Of a stretch of 64,000 bases of DNA, positions 1 through 8,863 are shown in pieces. Made by a program: the position numbers and the translations under genes. The notes beneath the pieces are model-generated. The model ran no database searches. It saw nothing but the letters and a program-made list of their open reading frames with translations, and was not told where the DNA came from. Source of the DNA: DATFVJ01 sp963727015 (GTDB lineage: Bacteria; Actinomycetota; Actinomycetes; Streptosporangiales; Streptosporangiaceae). Every line of letters starts with the position of its first letter. Positions within the stretch are counted from its first letter, which is position 1. The DNA lies in NCBI GenBank assembly GCA_963727015.1, contig CAVSEV010000014.1, positions 122,051-186,050 of the forward strand, given 5' to 3'.

Positions 1-54
1 CTATGTGGAGGTCGAGGGCCGGTCGGGAACGGGCGGTGGTGCCCGAGGCGAGCG

Positions 55-206
55 ATGGTGTTCACGGTCAAGGTGCCGGCCGGCGTTGGCGCAGCGGGTG
101 CGTGCGCATGCGCGCGGGAGTCGGGGACGATCGATCTCCGCCGTGGTGACCCAGGCGCTGGACGGAGTTTCTCGCGCGGGGCCGCAGAAACAGTCCCCGC
201 AGGTGA
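55..206 (+). pseudogene. Remnant of a small ribbon-helix-helix-like protein
   Basis: Reading across two frames gives VFTVKVPAGVGA followed by GRSISAVVTQALD, the pattern of a short CopG/Arc-type protein: a beta strand, then a helix-turn-helix with a 'SISAVVTQAL' core. The pieces lie in different frames, so at least two single-base shifts would be needed to join them. It sits just upstream of a serine recombinase, where actinobacterial cassettes often carry small regulators. The assignment rests on pattern only and is weak. Confidence 0.3.
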
Positions 207-215
207 GCGAGCCGG

Positions 216-342
216 GTGGTCGAGGCTGTGTTCGTCTTCGACCGCCTGGGGGCCGCGGAATTGTCGGCGGCCTACGCGGATACTGGTCCCCGAAGCGGCA
301 GGCCCGCAGCGTGCGGGCCGGTCAGGAAGGACGGCTGCCGCG
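216..342 (+). pseudogene. Small ORF upstream of the serine recombinase
   Basis: A short reading frame beginning VEAVFVFDRLGAAELSAAYAD and continuing in another frame up to the recombinase start. Its phrase 'VFVFDRL..AELSAAYA' looks like the small unnamed protein commonly encoded ahead of actinobacterial recombinase genes. No function can be given. It is frame-broken like the gene that follows. Confidence 0.25.
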
Positions 343-2030
343 ATGACCAGCGCGGCGATCTACGCCCGGGTCTCGAGCGCCCGGCAGAAGGAGGAGGAGA
401 CGATCGTGTCCCAGACCGAGGCGCTGCGGGCCCACGCCAGGCAGCTGGGGCTTGACGTCCCGCAGGAGTGGGTCTTCGAGGATGAGGGCCACTCCGGGCG
501 CGTCGCTGGTGCGCCCGGCCCTGGAGGCGCTGCGGGACCTGGTGGCCCAGGTGCTGCGTGGACGTGGTGCTGGTGCTACTCCCCGGACCGGCTGGCCCGC
601 AAGTTCGCCTACCAGGCGCTGCTGCTGGAGGAGCTCGCCCGGGCCGGCAGGTGCGGGGAGTTCGTCAAGGCTCCCGCGCGGCGACACCCCCGAGGACGCA
701 GCTGCTGGTCCAGTTCCAGGGCATGTTCGCCGAGTACGAGAAGGCGCAGCTGATGGAGCGGTACCCGGCGCGGCAAGGCCCACCGCGCCCGCTCCGGCAG
801 CGGTCAACGTGCTGTCCGGGGCCCCGTTCGGGTACCGGTACGTCCGCAAGAGCGATCACGCCGGCGCCCGGCTACGAGATCGTGGACCACGAGGCCGTGA
901 TCGTCGCCGAGCTGTTCCGCCGCTACGCCGACGACGGCGCCTCCATCGCTGACCTGGCCCGGTGGCTGGCCAGCAAGGGCGTCACCACCCGGACCGGCAA
1001 GACCCGCTGGGACCGCAGCGTGGTCTGGGGCATGCTGCGCAACCCCGCCTACGCCGGCAGGGCCGTGCTTCGGCAAGACCGGCCGCCTCGGCAGGACGCC
1101 AGGGCTGTAACCGGGTCGCCCGGCTGGCAGGGCGCGCCACCGGCACCGGGCCTACAAGACCGTGGACCGGCCCCGCGACGAATGGCTCGAGATCGCCGTC
1201 CCCGCCATCTGATGGACGAGGCTACTTTCGACCGGGCGGCGCAGCCGGCTGGCCGACAACAAGCGATTCGCCGCCCGCACCAGCAAGACCCCGTCCCTGC
1301 TCCAGGGCCTGGCCGCCTGCTCAGGCCTGCGGATACGCCTGCTACCGCGGCCACACCACGACCAGCGCCGGCAAGAAGATCTACTACTACCGGTGCATCG
1401 GCAGCGACAACTACCGCTTCGAGCACGGGAAGGTCTGCGACAGCAAGCCCGTCCGCGCCGACTACCTCGACGAGGTCGTGTGGGACCACATCACCAGCCT
1501 GCTCGCCGACCCGGCCCTGATCCGCACCGAGATCGACAAGCGACTCAGCCAGATCCGCACCGCCGACCCGGCCACCAGCCCAGCACAAACGCCTGGAGGA
1601 CGCCCTGACCAAGACGACCAGCGCGATCACCGGGCTGATCGGGGCATTCCAGGAAGACCTGATCACCCTCGACGAGCTCCGCGCCCGGACACCGCGAACT
1701 GCGCGCACGCGAGACCGGCTTGCGTCACCAGATCGAGGCCCTCGACGCCCAGGCTCGCCAACCGGGAGGTCTACCTCAAACTCGCCGATGAACCTCGAAG
1801 ACTTCCTGGCCACCGCTCCGCACCTCCGCGGCCACCGCCAGACGTCGAGGACCGCCAGCGGGTCGCTGCGCCTGCTCGTCAAGGAAATCCTCGTCGGTCC
1901 CGGCGAAGATCGTGATCCGCCACTCGCATCCCCGCCCGCCCAGGTGACGCATCCGGGCCAGTCCCCGCCAGCAGAGACCAGTGACGCCGATGCGGAGGGT
2001 GACCACCCCAGGATTATCGCACTTGCGTTG
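343..2030 (+). pseudogene. Large serine recombinase, multiply frameshifted
   Basis: Starts ATG with MTSAAIYARVSSARQKEEET, the resolvase N-terminus; the Ser of 'YARVSS' is the family nucleophile. Later pieces in changing frames are 'SPDRLARKFAYQALLLEEL', 'LLVQFQGMFAEYEKAQLMER', 'GAPFGYRYVRKSD', the recombinase-domain stretch 'RYADDGASIADLARWLASKG' and a zinc-ribbon region around 'YYYRCIGSDNYRFEHGKVC'. The tail resembles 'RLLVKEILVGPG'. Order and spacing match a full-length large serine integrase of about 500-550 residues, but at least five single-base shifts interrupt it, so it should be inactive. The 3' end runs into a truncated group II intron. Confidence 0.75.
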
Positions 2031-2464
2031 GAGGAGTCAGTCTCCCCGGTCCTGAGCAACATCTACCTGCATAAGCTCGACGAGTTCGTCGAGAGGGAAC
2101 TGATCCCGCAGTACACGCGGGGAGAGCACCGGGCACCCAACCCTGAGTACCAGGAAGTGAAGAACCGGCTGCGAAGCGCGCGGCGGCACGGGGACCGGGC
2201 GGCAGCCCGGGACCTGAGACGCCAGCTGCGCGCATTCCCCGCAGGCGACCCGATGGACCCCGGCTACCGGCGGCTTTTCTACTGCCGCTATGCAGATGAT
2301 CATCTGCTGGGGTTCGCCGGGCCGAAGGCCGAGTAGGGTCGGGGGCTGGCGCGGTGGCTCGCTGACGGTAGGGCCTGGGGCCTTTATTCCGCCGGTTTCC
2401 CGGTCGGTTGTGCCACCCCAGTGCCCGTGGTCAGGTCTGCTCCGTTTCCAGCCCCCGCCACCTC

Positions 2465-2497
2465 GAACCGTGCATGCGGTTCTCCCGCACACGGCTC
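2465..2497 (-). ncRNA. Group II intron domain V (inner intron)
   Basis: Minus-strand hairpin starting GAGCCGTGTGCGG, loop GAGA, and closing CCGCATGCACGGTTC, matching the domain V consensus (catalytic triad plus two-base bulge). It lies 76 bases after the RT stop codon, as expected. Confidence 0.85.
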
Positions 2498-2572
2498 ACC
2501 GACGCCGTTCACCGCCTGGCATTCGGCATCCCCCGCCAGGACCGGTTCGGCCTGGGGGCGACAACAGTTCCA

Positions 2573-3961
2573 TCAAGGCGTCACCAGGCCCAGCCGATCG
2601 GGTGAGGCGACCCCCACCACCCACCGGCCGAACCCGCGCCCCCGTCGATGGCGTTTGGCGACGAACAGCCCCAGGCGCATCCCCGCATACCACTGCAGCT
2701 GCGAAAAGCGCCGGGCCGAGTTGCCGTACCTGAAGTACGCAGCCCAGCCTTTCAGGAACGAGTTCATCTCCTGCACCACCCATTCGGTGGGCACCCGCAA
2801 CCGGGACCGGTCCGTCAGCTCGCGCAACCGGTTCCGCGCGTGCTGCATCGCCTTGTCCGCGGGCCAGCGAGCAAGGAAGGTGACCTGCCGTTTCCCCGAC
2901 CGGGCAGGTGAACGCACCATCTGATGATGAAAGCCCAGGAACGTGAAGCCCTCGCCCCCCACCTTCAGATGAACGATGCGCGTCTTGGCCTCCTTCGGCT
3001 CAAGACCGAGATCAGCCAGCAACCCGCGAAGCCGCCTCAACGCGGCCCCGGCCTGCTCACGGGAGCGGCACATCACCAGCGCATCGTCGGCATAGCGCAC
3101 CAGGACACCGTGCTCACGCACATCCCACACCCGGTCAAGGCGGTGCAGATACACATTGCAGAGGACGGGTGAAATCACGCCGCCCTGTGGGGTCCCGGTG
3201 ACCGGCCGACGGACCTGCCCATCTTCCATCACCCCCGCGCGCAGCATCACGCGCAGGAGTTTCAGGACCGGACTGGTCGCATACACGTTCCTCAACCGCA
3301 CGCATCAACTTATCCAACGGGATCGCCTCGAAACAGTTAGCGATATCCGTCTCCACCACCCAGCAGCGTCCCCGCCAGCACTCATCGATAACGACCTGGA
3401 GGGCGTCATGCGTACCCCGCCCCGGACGGAACCCGAACGAGCACGGGAGGAAATCCGCCTCGAACACGGGCTCCAGCAGGATTTTCAGCGCGGCCTGCAC
3501 AACACGGTCACGCACGGGAGGAATCGACAGCGGACGGCCTCTCCCGGCTGCCGGGCTTTGGTATAAACACCCGGCGCGCCGGAAGCGGCCGATAACTGCC
3601 GTCCTTCACCTCCGTGGCCAACTCGTCAAGGAACCGGGAAACCCCATACTCCTCGACATCCGCAAGAGTGATGGCGTCAATGCCCGGAGCGCCATTATTC
3701 TGGCGCACCGCAGGCCCACGCCCGCCACAGGACGTCCCTGCGCAGGACTTTGTCCCATAGCGCGTGAAACCGTCGCCCGGGATCAGCCTTGGCCGCCCGG
3801 TACAGCGCATGCTGCAAGGCACGGACCGGATCCAAGGGAGCACTTCCCAAGGCGGCGGGACTAGCCGATACGGCACTCACCGAGCCCTCCTCGCACACAT
3901 CACGCATCGACGAAGCAGCGGCCCTTCCCTCACCGGCGGTTGTGTTGTCCGCCCGGCTCAA
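2573..3961 (-). pseudogene. ltrA: Group II intron reverse transcriptase/maturase (inner), frameshifted
   Basis: Pieces in order on the minus strand: an N-terminal start MSRADNTTAGEGR at 3961, 'NNGAPGIDAITLADVEEYG' (RT0/RT1), 'FLPCSFGFRPGRGTHDALQ' (RT2), 'VETDIANCFEAI' (first catalytic Asp), 'GTPQGGVISPVLCNVYLH' (RT4) and 'VRYADDALVMC' (catalytic YADD), then the maturase X domain ending VASPDRLGLVTP. Three single-base shifts separate these pieces near 3700, 3510 and 3300, so a full protein of about 460 residues is not produced. No HNH domain is seen at its C-terminus, unlike the outer intron RT. Confidence 0.8.
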
Positions 3962-5307
3962 GCAGTACTACGGCCGCCTCCGACGCCCACCCGGCACGCC
4001 ATCCACTTCCCGGGTCAGCCGGTTATAGGGCACGCCGCTCCGGTGACACCATCCGCAGGTCACCGGGCCGGGGAGGGCCTCTCCAGTTCCCGCCGTCACT
4101 ATCCGGACGTTCCGAGCCCCTTACGCCGGGGAGTCCCTCGCGGCTGCCCTCCAGGATCTTCACCGCTTCCATGGCCTTCACCCTGAAGCTCGGGGCTCGG
4201 CTCTCCCTCTTTCCTGCCTTCCGGCAGGGATTTTAACGACGCGGCAGGCTTCGCTTCACGCTACGGACCATCCGGTTGCTCCCCCAAAAGGGCTTTTGAC
4301 GCTGGGCTCCGGCACCGGGCGTTTCCCCCCGATACCGCCAGCCTGCTACGGGGCCTCCTGGCAGCTACCCCGGCCGGACTTACACCGGCAAGCAACGACG
4401 AGCGCGACTAGCGATCAACCGACTACATGATCAACCTCCAGTCTCTGGACGCACAGCCGAGCAGATCAAGGCGGAACTGGCACGGTTCCTGCGAGAGACC
4501 CTCGCCCTGGAACTCAACCCGGACAAGACCTTGATCACCCACGCCCGCACCCAGCCGGCGCGGTTCCTCGGCTATGACATCATCGTCCAGCACTGCAACA
4601 CGCGGATCACCCACGGCCTCCGTTCGGCCAACGGGAAGGTCGCGCTGCGGGTACCGCCGGACGTGGTCAAGGCCCAGTGCGCCCGCTACCGGTCCCGGGG
4701 CAAGCCCTGGCACCGGTCCTGGCTCCAGAACCTGCCCGACTATGACATCGTGCGGATCTACGGGGCCGAATACCGGGGCGTCGTGAACTACTACCTGCTC
4801 GCCCAGGACGTCTCGCGGCTCGGCACCTTGTGCTGGACCGCCCTGACATCGATGCTGAAGACCCTGGCCGCCAAGCACAAGTCCACCGTCACCAAGATGG
4901 CCGCCCGGTTCACCGCGAAGGCCATCACAGCCGACGGCCCCAGGACCTGCTTCGAGGCCAGGATCCGGCGGGAGGGCAAGAAGGACCTGGTAGCACGATT
5001 CGGCGGGATACCCCTCAGGCAAGACAGGCGCGCGGTCATCACCGACCCCGCCCCGGTCCCGGTCACCACCTCACGCAAGGAGCTGATCCACCGGCTCCGC
5101 AAACGGCGGTGCGAGCTATGCGAGCACGGCGCCACGGTGGCAGTCCACCAGGTCACCGCGCTCGCTAGCCTCGGCAGGCCAGGACCGGGCCAGCCCGCGT
5201 GGGCCGCCCTCATGGCCAAGATGCGGCGCAAGACGCTCATCGTCTGCGGCACCTGCCATGACTGGATCCACGCGAACCCCGTCGCGCACGCGGCATAAAT
5301 CGCTGAA

Positions 5308-5342
5308 GAGCCCGGTGCACCGAAACGGTGCACGCCGGGTTC
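5308..5342 (+). ncRNA. Group II intron domain V (outer intron)
   Basis: Hairpin GAGCCCGGTGCACC, loop GAAA, GGTGCACGCCGGGTTC: the conserved 34-35-base domain V shape. It sits 9 bases after the RT stop and is followed by a long domain VI helix ending at 5417. Confidence 0.85.
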
Positions 5343-5417
5343 GGAGGGAGGCTGCCCGGAAAAAGGCCCGAGTTCATGCAGCATGAACCCGGGACCTCGC
5401 CGGGCAGCCCACCCTAC

Positions 5418-5723
5418 CCATGGACCTCGGCGGACAGGCAGAGCGGGTGAAGTTCATGATCCGCGACCGGGGATCGAACTTCACCGCCGCGTTCGACGCG
5501 GTCCTCGCCAACGCCGGGATCCGGACCGTACTGTGCAACGTGCGGACGCCCCGCATGAACGCGATCGCGGAGCGCTGGATCGGGGGATGCCGCGGCGAGC
5601 TCCTGGACCGCACCCTCGTCTGGAACCGTCCCAGCTGCTGCGCGATGCCGGGCGGACGTCGGCGCGGACCCTGCCCACCCATCGTGGAGCACCAGTCATC
5701 ACCATCGGCCAGAAACCAGCCTG
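5418..5723 (+). pseudogene. Integrase-core (rve) transposase, C-terminal fragment
   Basis: Right flank of the outer intron. The frame reads MDLGGQAERVKFMIRDRGSN, then FTAAFDAVLANAGIRTV and NAIAERWIGGCRGELLDRTL, matching the second half of an rve/DDE domain: the 'RDRGSNFTAAFD' aspartate and the 'NAIAERW' glutamate are the last two catalytic acids. The family protein is about 300-400 residues. Only about 70 recognisable residues remain before the frame breaks near 5625. The 5' part of the gene is not found in the window, consistent with loss of the intron's 5' side. The intron's target was therefore an insertion-sequence gene. Confidence 0.65.
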
Positions 5724-5833
5724 ACGACGACCGCCATGACTCCCGCCAGCCGGGCCTCGACGTCCCGGTTAGCGGCCCGGACATCAAGACCCCCAGCCCC
5801 TCTTCCTGCCGGGCCACACCGCAGGCGCCGCGC

Positions 5834-6082
5834 TCACCCCAAACCGAGATCTTGGATGAGCGCACCGGCTTGCCGGACACGCCCTACGCGGTTAAGGGTG
5901 TTGGCCGCGTCTGGTGATGTGCGGTCCCTTGTCATGTCCCGTTCGGCGGTTTCGCGGATGCGCTGCAGGGTGCCCTGCATGCCAGCGTGCAGTTCGGCGC
6001 GGCGGTCGCGGCATCCATACAGGCGGGCGACCGTCGCAGCAGACGCCCGCTGGTCGCTTGAATAGTGCGCCCACATCGGCAC
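5834..6082 (-). CDS. Small hypothetical protein (82 aa)
   Basis: ATG start at 6082, stop at 5834. The protein is helical and charged, with 'RDRRAELHAGMQGTLQRIRE' then 'AANTLNRVGRVRQAGALIQD', and no domain I recognise. A second open stretch on the same strand (6291 downward, MNEPLVGACIARAVM) lies just upstream in another frame, so the true gene may be longer with a shift near 6085. It follows a membrane-anchored protein gene on the same strand, and the two might form one transcript. Function unknown. Confidence 0.4.
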   Translation of the reverse strand: MPMWAHYSSDQRASAATVARLYGCRDRRAELHAGMQGTLQRIRETAERDMTRDRTSPDAANTLNRVGRVRQAGALIQDLGLG

Positions 6083-6328
6083 GGCCGACCGTTGAGCCCG
6101 GCGATGACAGCAGCGGCCGGGACCGGTGTCGCGCGCCGCCGCTTCAGGACGCCGCGTTCACGCTGTGCGGTGACCGAGGCCACCAGGTTGCCGAAGCACG
6201 CCGCGATCACCCCGAGCGCGCGGACCCCGCACCGCCGTCGTCGGTGCATGACTGCTCTTGCGATGCAGGCGCCGACGAGGGGCTCATTCATCGCGCCTTG
6301 GTTCGCCGAGGACGAGCCGGTCGCGCCG

Positions 6329-6970
6329 TCAGGGCGCGAAGTGCACGGTGCGCGTTTCGCGCAAGCTGGACAGGCCGGCGGTGAGCGCCACCGCCTCACT
6401 GTCCAACCGTGCCGCGAGCTGGTCTGCCGTCGGCATGCTGATCTCGGTATGGGCGCGTGCGGCCAGTGACCGGATCTGCTCCGCGCTGGCCCGCGCCTTC
6501 GAGGCTTGCGCCGATGTCTGGCTGTCAGGCTGCTTGCCGTGCAGTGCGGCCAGCATCAGCTGGCGGTCGACATCGCTGTGCACGCGTCGCAGTTCGCCGC
6601 ACAGCGCCGGCAGCTCGCCGACAGGTGCGTCAGCGGCCGCCGCGGCGGCGACCGTTTGCTCAGCGGCCGCGACCGATCGCCGGAGCGAGCGCCGCTCGCG
6701 CTGGGCGAACCACCAGGCGGGGTTCGCCCGCGGCCGGGCCGCCGCTGCCCGCAACCGTAGCTCGCATGGCTGGACGCCCGATTGGCCGGTTGCGACCGCG
6801 GCGATCCGTCGGCGAGCGTCAACCGCATCTCGGCCGAGGACAGCGCTGATACCAGCCTTCAGGCGGCGTGAGAGCCGGCGCACAGCACAGGTGATCCACC
6901 AGGCGGTGGTGCCGACCGTCGCGATCACGACCAGCGCGGCAACCCCGGCGAGGAGAACGACATGGCCCAT
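6329..6970 (-). CDS. Membrane-anchored coiled-coil hypothetical protein (213 aa)
   Basis: Starts MGHVVLLAGVAALVVIATVG, a single N-terminal hydrophobic helix of about 25 residues followed by positively charged residues (AVRRLSRRLKAG), so it is likely anchored with a cytoplasmic C-terminus. The rest is Ala/Arg/Glu-rich with heptad-like helices, for example 'RRSLRRSVAAAEQTVAAAA' and 'ASKARASAEQIRSLAARA'. No catalytic motif is visible. The frame is intact and its codon bias matches the neighbouring actinobacterial genes. No family is recognised. Confidence 0.55.
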   Translation of the reverse strand: MGHVVLLAGVAALVVIATVGTTAWWITCAVRRLSRRLKAGISAVLGRDAVDARRRIAAVATGQSGVQPCELRLRAAAARPRANPAWWFAQRERRSLRRSVAAAEQTVAAAAAADAPVGELPALCGELRRVHSDVDRQLMLAALHGKQPDSQTSAQASKARASAEQIRSLAARAHTEISMPTADQLAARLDSEAVALTAGLSSLRETRTVHFAP

Positions 6971-7266
6971 GTGCCCAGGCTAGGTCACCATGGCAAAGCT
7001 CGGGATTGCCTGGCAAAGATCGGGACGGCTGATCCCGTGATCCGCGTCGTCGGCGCACGCCAATTCTGGACACTCTTCACTTACCAGTCACGGATCGGTC
7101 GCGGCGCGTCGCCGCACTTCTCCCCACGGCCTGAGCCAGCCACGCTTCGTGACGTCCGGGAGGGCCAGCCCAGTTCACCGACTGCAGATGATAAAGCTCC
7201 GGACTGGACAGCGCGCAGAACAGTGGCGCCGCGCAGGCCGGCGCGGTTCCGGCTTCATTGGTCAGG

Positions 7267-7806
7267 TTAGGCGATGGCGCTGACAGTTTCGGGGTGATCG
7301 TCGGGCTGGCGGGTGGTCACGGTGCGTGGCTGCAGCTCGCGGGATGGTTCGAGCAGGGGCCCGTCGCTGATGACCAGCAGCGGGCTGGCCAGGCCCCGGT
7401 CGCTGAGATCAGCCAGGAAGCTGTGCCAGGCGTCGGCGGACTCCCCGGTACTCCGGGGCCTGGACTGGCGGGAGGCCCGGCTGGAGGACGTCGGGGAGTT
7501 CGTGGCGCGGGTGCGGTGCTGGCCGCGGACGGTCCAGCGGCGCTCCTCGATCGCGGCCCGCCCGGCCAGGTGGTCATACAGGGCGTGCTCGGCAGCTTTG
7601 ACGTCAGCGATCGCCGCGGCGTATCCGGCCCGCCAGACGGGTCGCGAGCGCGTCAGTTCCGTCGAGCAGGTCAGCGATGTTATGCGCAGGTGACGAGCCG
7701 GTGCTGGAGGCCATTGGTCAGGCCTCCAGCACAAGGTCGCCGAGCTCGGCAGCCCGGGCACTGAGAGCGAACTCGCCGAGCTCGCCCCGGCAATGCACCT
7801 CACCAT
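7267..7806 (-). pseudogene. Mosaic remnant with an IS256-like transposase piece
   Basis: This minus-strand open frame appears to be a patchwork. Its middle holds 'AGYAAAIADVKAAEHALYDH', resembling a small protein often found in actinobacterial recombinase cassettes. Its end holds 'SADAWHSFLADLSDRGLASP' and 'LLVISDG', which resembles the catalytic-Asp region of mutator (IS256) transposases. The segments have no shared domain structure. I read this as debris of two mobile genes joined by deletion, not as a functional gene. Confidence 0.35.
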
Positions 7807-7866
7807 CTGGCAGGCGGCGGGCAGCGGCGCGGCCGCAGCCGGTGCATAGGCCGAAGTATCTATGGC

Positions 7867-8214
7867 TTGGAGACTGAGATTCTCGACGGCGTAGAGACTG
7901 AACTTCGCAACTTCGCCGCCCAGCTTGTGGGCGGCGATCTCGCTCTCCTCGATACCGAGGCCGGTGGCGCGGGTACGACGTTCGCCGGTGAGGCACTGCG
8001 AGCCGAGCTGCTCCGTGCCGCGGCTGAAGGGGAGCTGAAGCGGCTTCGGGCACTGCCGTGGGGCGTCGGCGCCGCCTTCCGCCAGGGCCCATTTGCCAGA
8101 TGTTCCACAGGAACGTACGGATCATCCAGTTTATGCGCGGGCAACGATCAAACCGACCTCGATCCCATAACCGCGCAGGCGGATCTGGGTGTCAAATCCC
8201 AGGATGGCTCGTAA
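7867..8214 (+). CDS. Possible small protein or helicase-gene remnant (115 aa)
   Basis: The first 75 residues look genuinely coding: 'LLDTEAGGAGTTFAGEALRA', 'ELLRAAAEGELKRLRALPWG' and 'VGAAFRQGP'. That phrase resembles the C-terminal region of some actinobacterial helicase-related proteins, but I cannot place it firmly. After about residue 78 the composition changes, suggesting a shift near 8105. No clear ribosome site precedes 7867. It is probably a fragment. Confidence 0.3.
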   Translation: METEILDGVETELRNFAAQLVGGDLALLDTEAGGAGTTFAGEALRAELLRAAAEGELKRLRALPWGVGAAFRQGPFARCSTGTYGSSSLCAGNDQTDLDPITAQADLGVKSQDGS

Positions 8215-8863
8215 CGGAGCGTGACAGCGTAGCGTGGCGGAAAGCTGGTCTCGGTGGAGGGCTCCTGCTCACAATGATCGCCAACGTACATCGCTATCGC
8301 GGCGCACTGCCTGGTGGCCGAAGTGGCCGCCGACATTGCCACCTCGGAGGGTAACCCGGCCCCAGATCGCCGAGATCGCCGGGCCACGCGAGGAAGACCT
8401 AGCTCAGCTGGCCTCCATCCGGCCGGGGACTTGGTCGGCTTTCTGATCCCGACGTTGTTCTCCGCTCCCGAGGAGATGCGCGAATAGTACGGCCGGGATC
8501 ACCCATGCGGGCTGTACCCGGGGAGGGCAGAGCCAGATGCAGGCCAGCGACGGCAATGATCGCCGTAATGACCGGCCGCCAGTGCTCACCGCATCCCGCA
8601 CCGGGGCCAGCTCGAGCACGTACCGGCGGGCCTTTTCCGCCCCGTGCCACACTCCACGATGCCCCCGGCCGACCCGGGGGCCGAGATCCTCCTTTGCGGG
8701 TGATGTCCCCTCCGCTATCGCGCCGCAAGATGGGGCAATCAGGAACGCACGAGAAGGACTGCCATGTCTTCAGCGCCCTGGCGGTCCCGGCCGTGGCCGG
8801 ACGGGGAGCGTGCTCGCGGCCCGGGGCCGGGCGGGGTGACGGTCAGCAGGGGAGGTGGGCCGG
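8215..8863. other. No convincing gene
   Basis: Several short open frames on both strands, none with domain or start-site support. A minus-strand 82-residue frame (8404-8652) and scraps such as 'AEIAGPREEDLAQLASIRPG' on the plus strand may be decayed coding sequence. A purine-rich GGGGAGGTG just before 8864 belongs to the next gene. Confidence 0.3.

Larger units (their letters stand above)
2333..4454 (-). mobile_element. Inner group II intron, antisense to the outer one
   Basis: On the minus strand the element begins GTGCG at 4454, the canonical group II 5' end, and ends CCCTAC at 2333 (AY). It has a domain V at 2465-2497 and a long domain VI whose GGGGGCTGG and CCAGCCCCC arms pair. About 490 bases upstream of the ORF are left for domains I-IV. 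Excising it rejoins the outer RT frame without gain or loss of a codon, which fixes both ends. It carries its own RT gene, now frameshifted. Because it is antisense to the host RT it could not be spliced from the host transcript. Confidence 0.85.
2036..5298 (+). pseudogene. ltrA: Group II intron reverse transcriptase/maturase (outer), split by another intron
   Basis: Two in-frame halves flank the inner intron. The 5' half (2036-2332) has the RT active-site motif YADDHLLG. The 3' half (4455-5298) carries the thumb/maturase region ('LNPDKTLITHART..FLGYDI') and a C-terminal HNH-like cysteine block ('RRCELCEHGATVAVHQV', 'LIVCGTCHDWIHAN'). Removing 2333-4454 exactly restores the reading frame as GPKAEAEQIKAEL. 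The N-terminal part of the RT is absent, so the protein cannot be functional even without the insertion. The HNH block is the En domain normally used to nick the second strand during retrohoming. Confidence 0.8.
2036..5417 (+). mobile_element. Outer group II intron, 5'-truncated, carrying a second intron
   Basis: The left part begins abruptly inside reverse-transcriptase motif 'SVSPVLSNIYLHKLD' just after the serine recombinase remnant, so domains I-III and the RT N-terminus are missing. The right part has the RT C-terminus, a clear domain V at 5308-5342, and a long domain VI helix ending in CCCTAC at 5417, the usual AY 3' end. Downstream flank at 5418 is coding sequence of an integrase-core transposase, so the intron probably inserted there. 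It is interrupted at 2333-4454 by an intron in the opposite orientation. 5' truncation is typical of incomplete retrohoming or later deletion. Confidence 0.8.

Noticed and set aside
2333..4454. A splice-able twintron
   Set aside because: The inner intron is on the opposite strand from the outer one, so it could not be removed from the outer intron's RNA.
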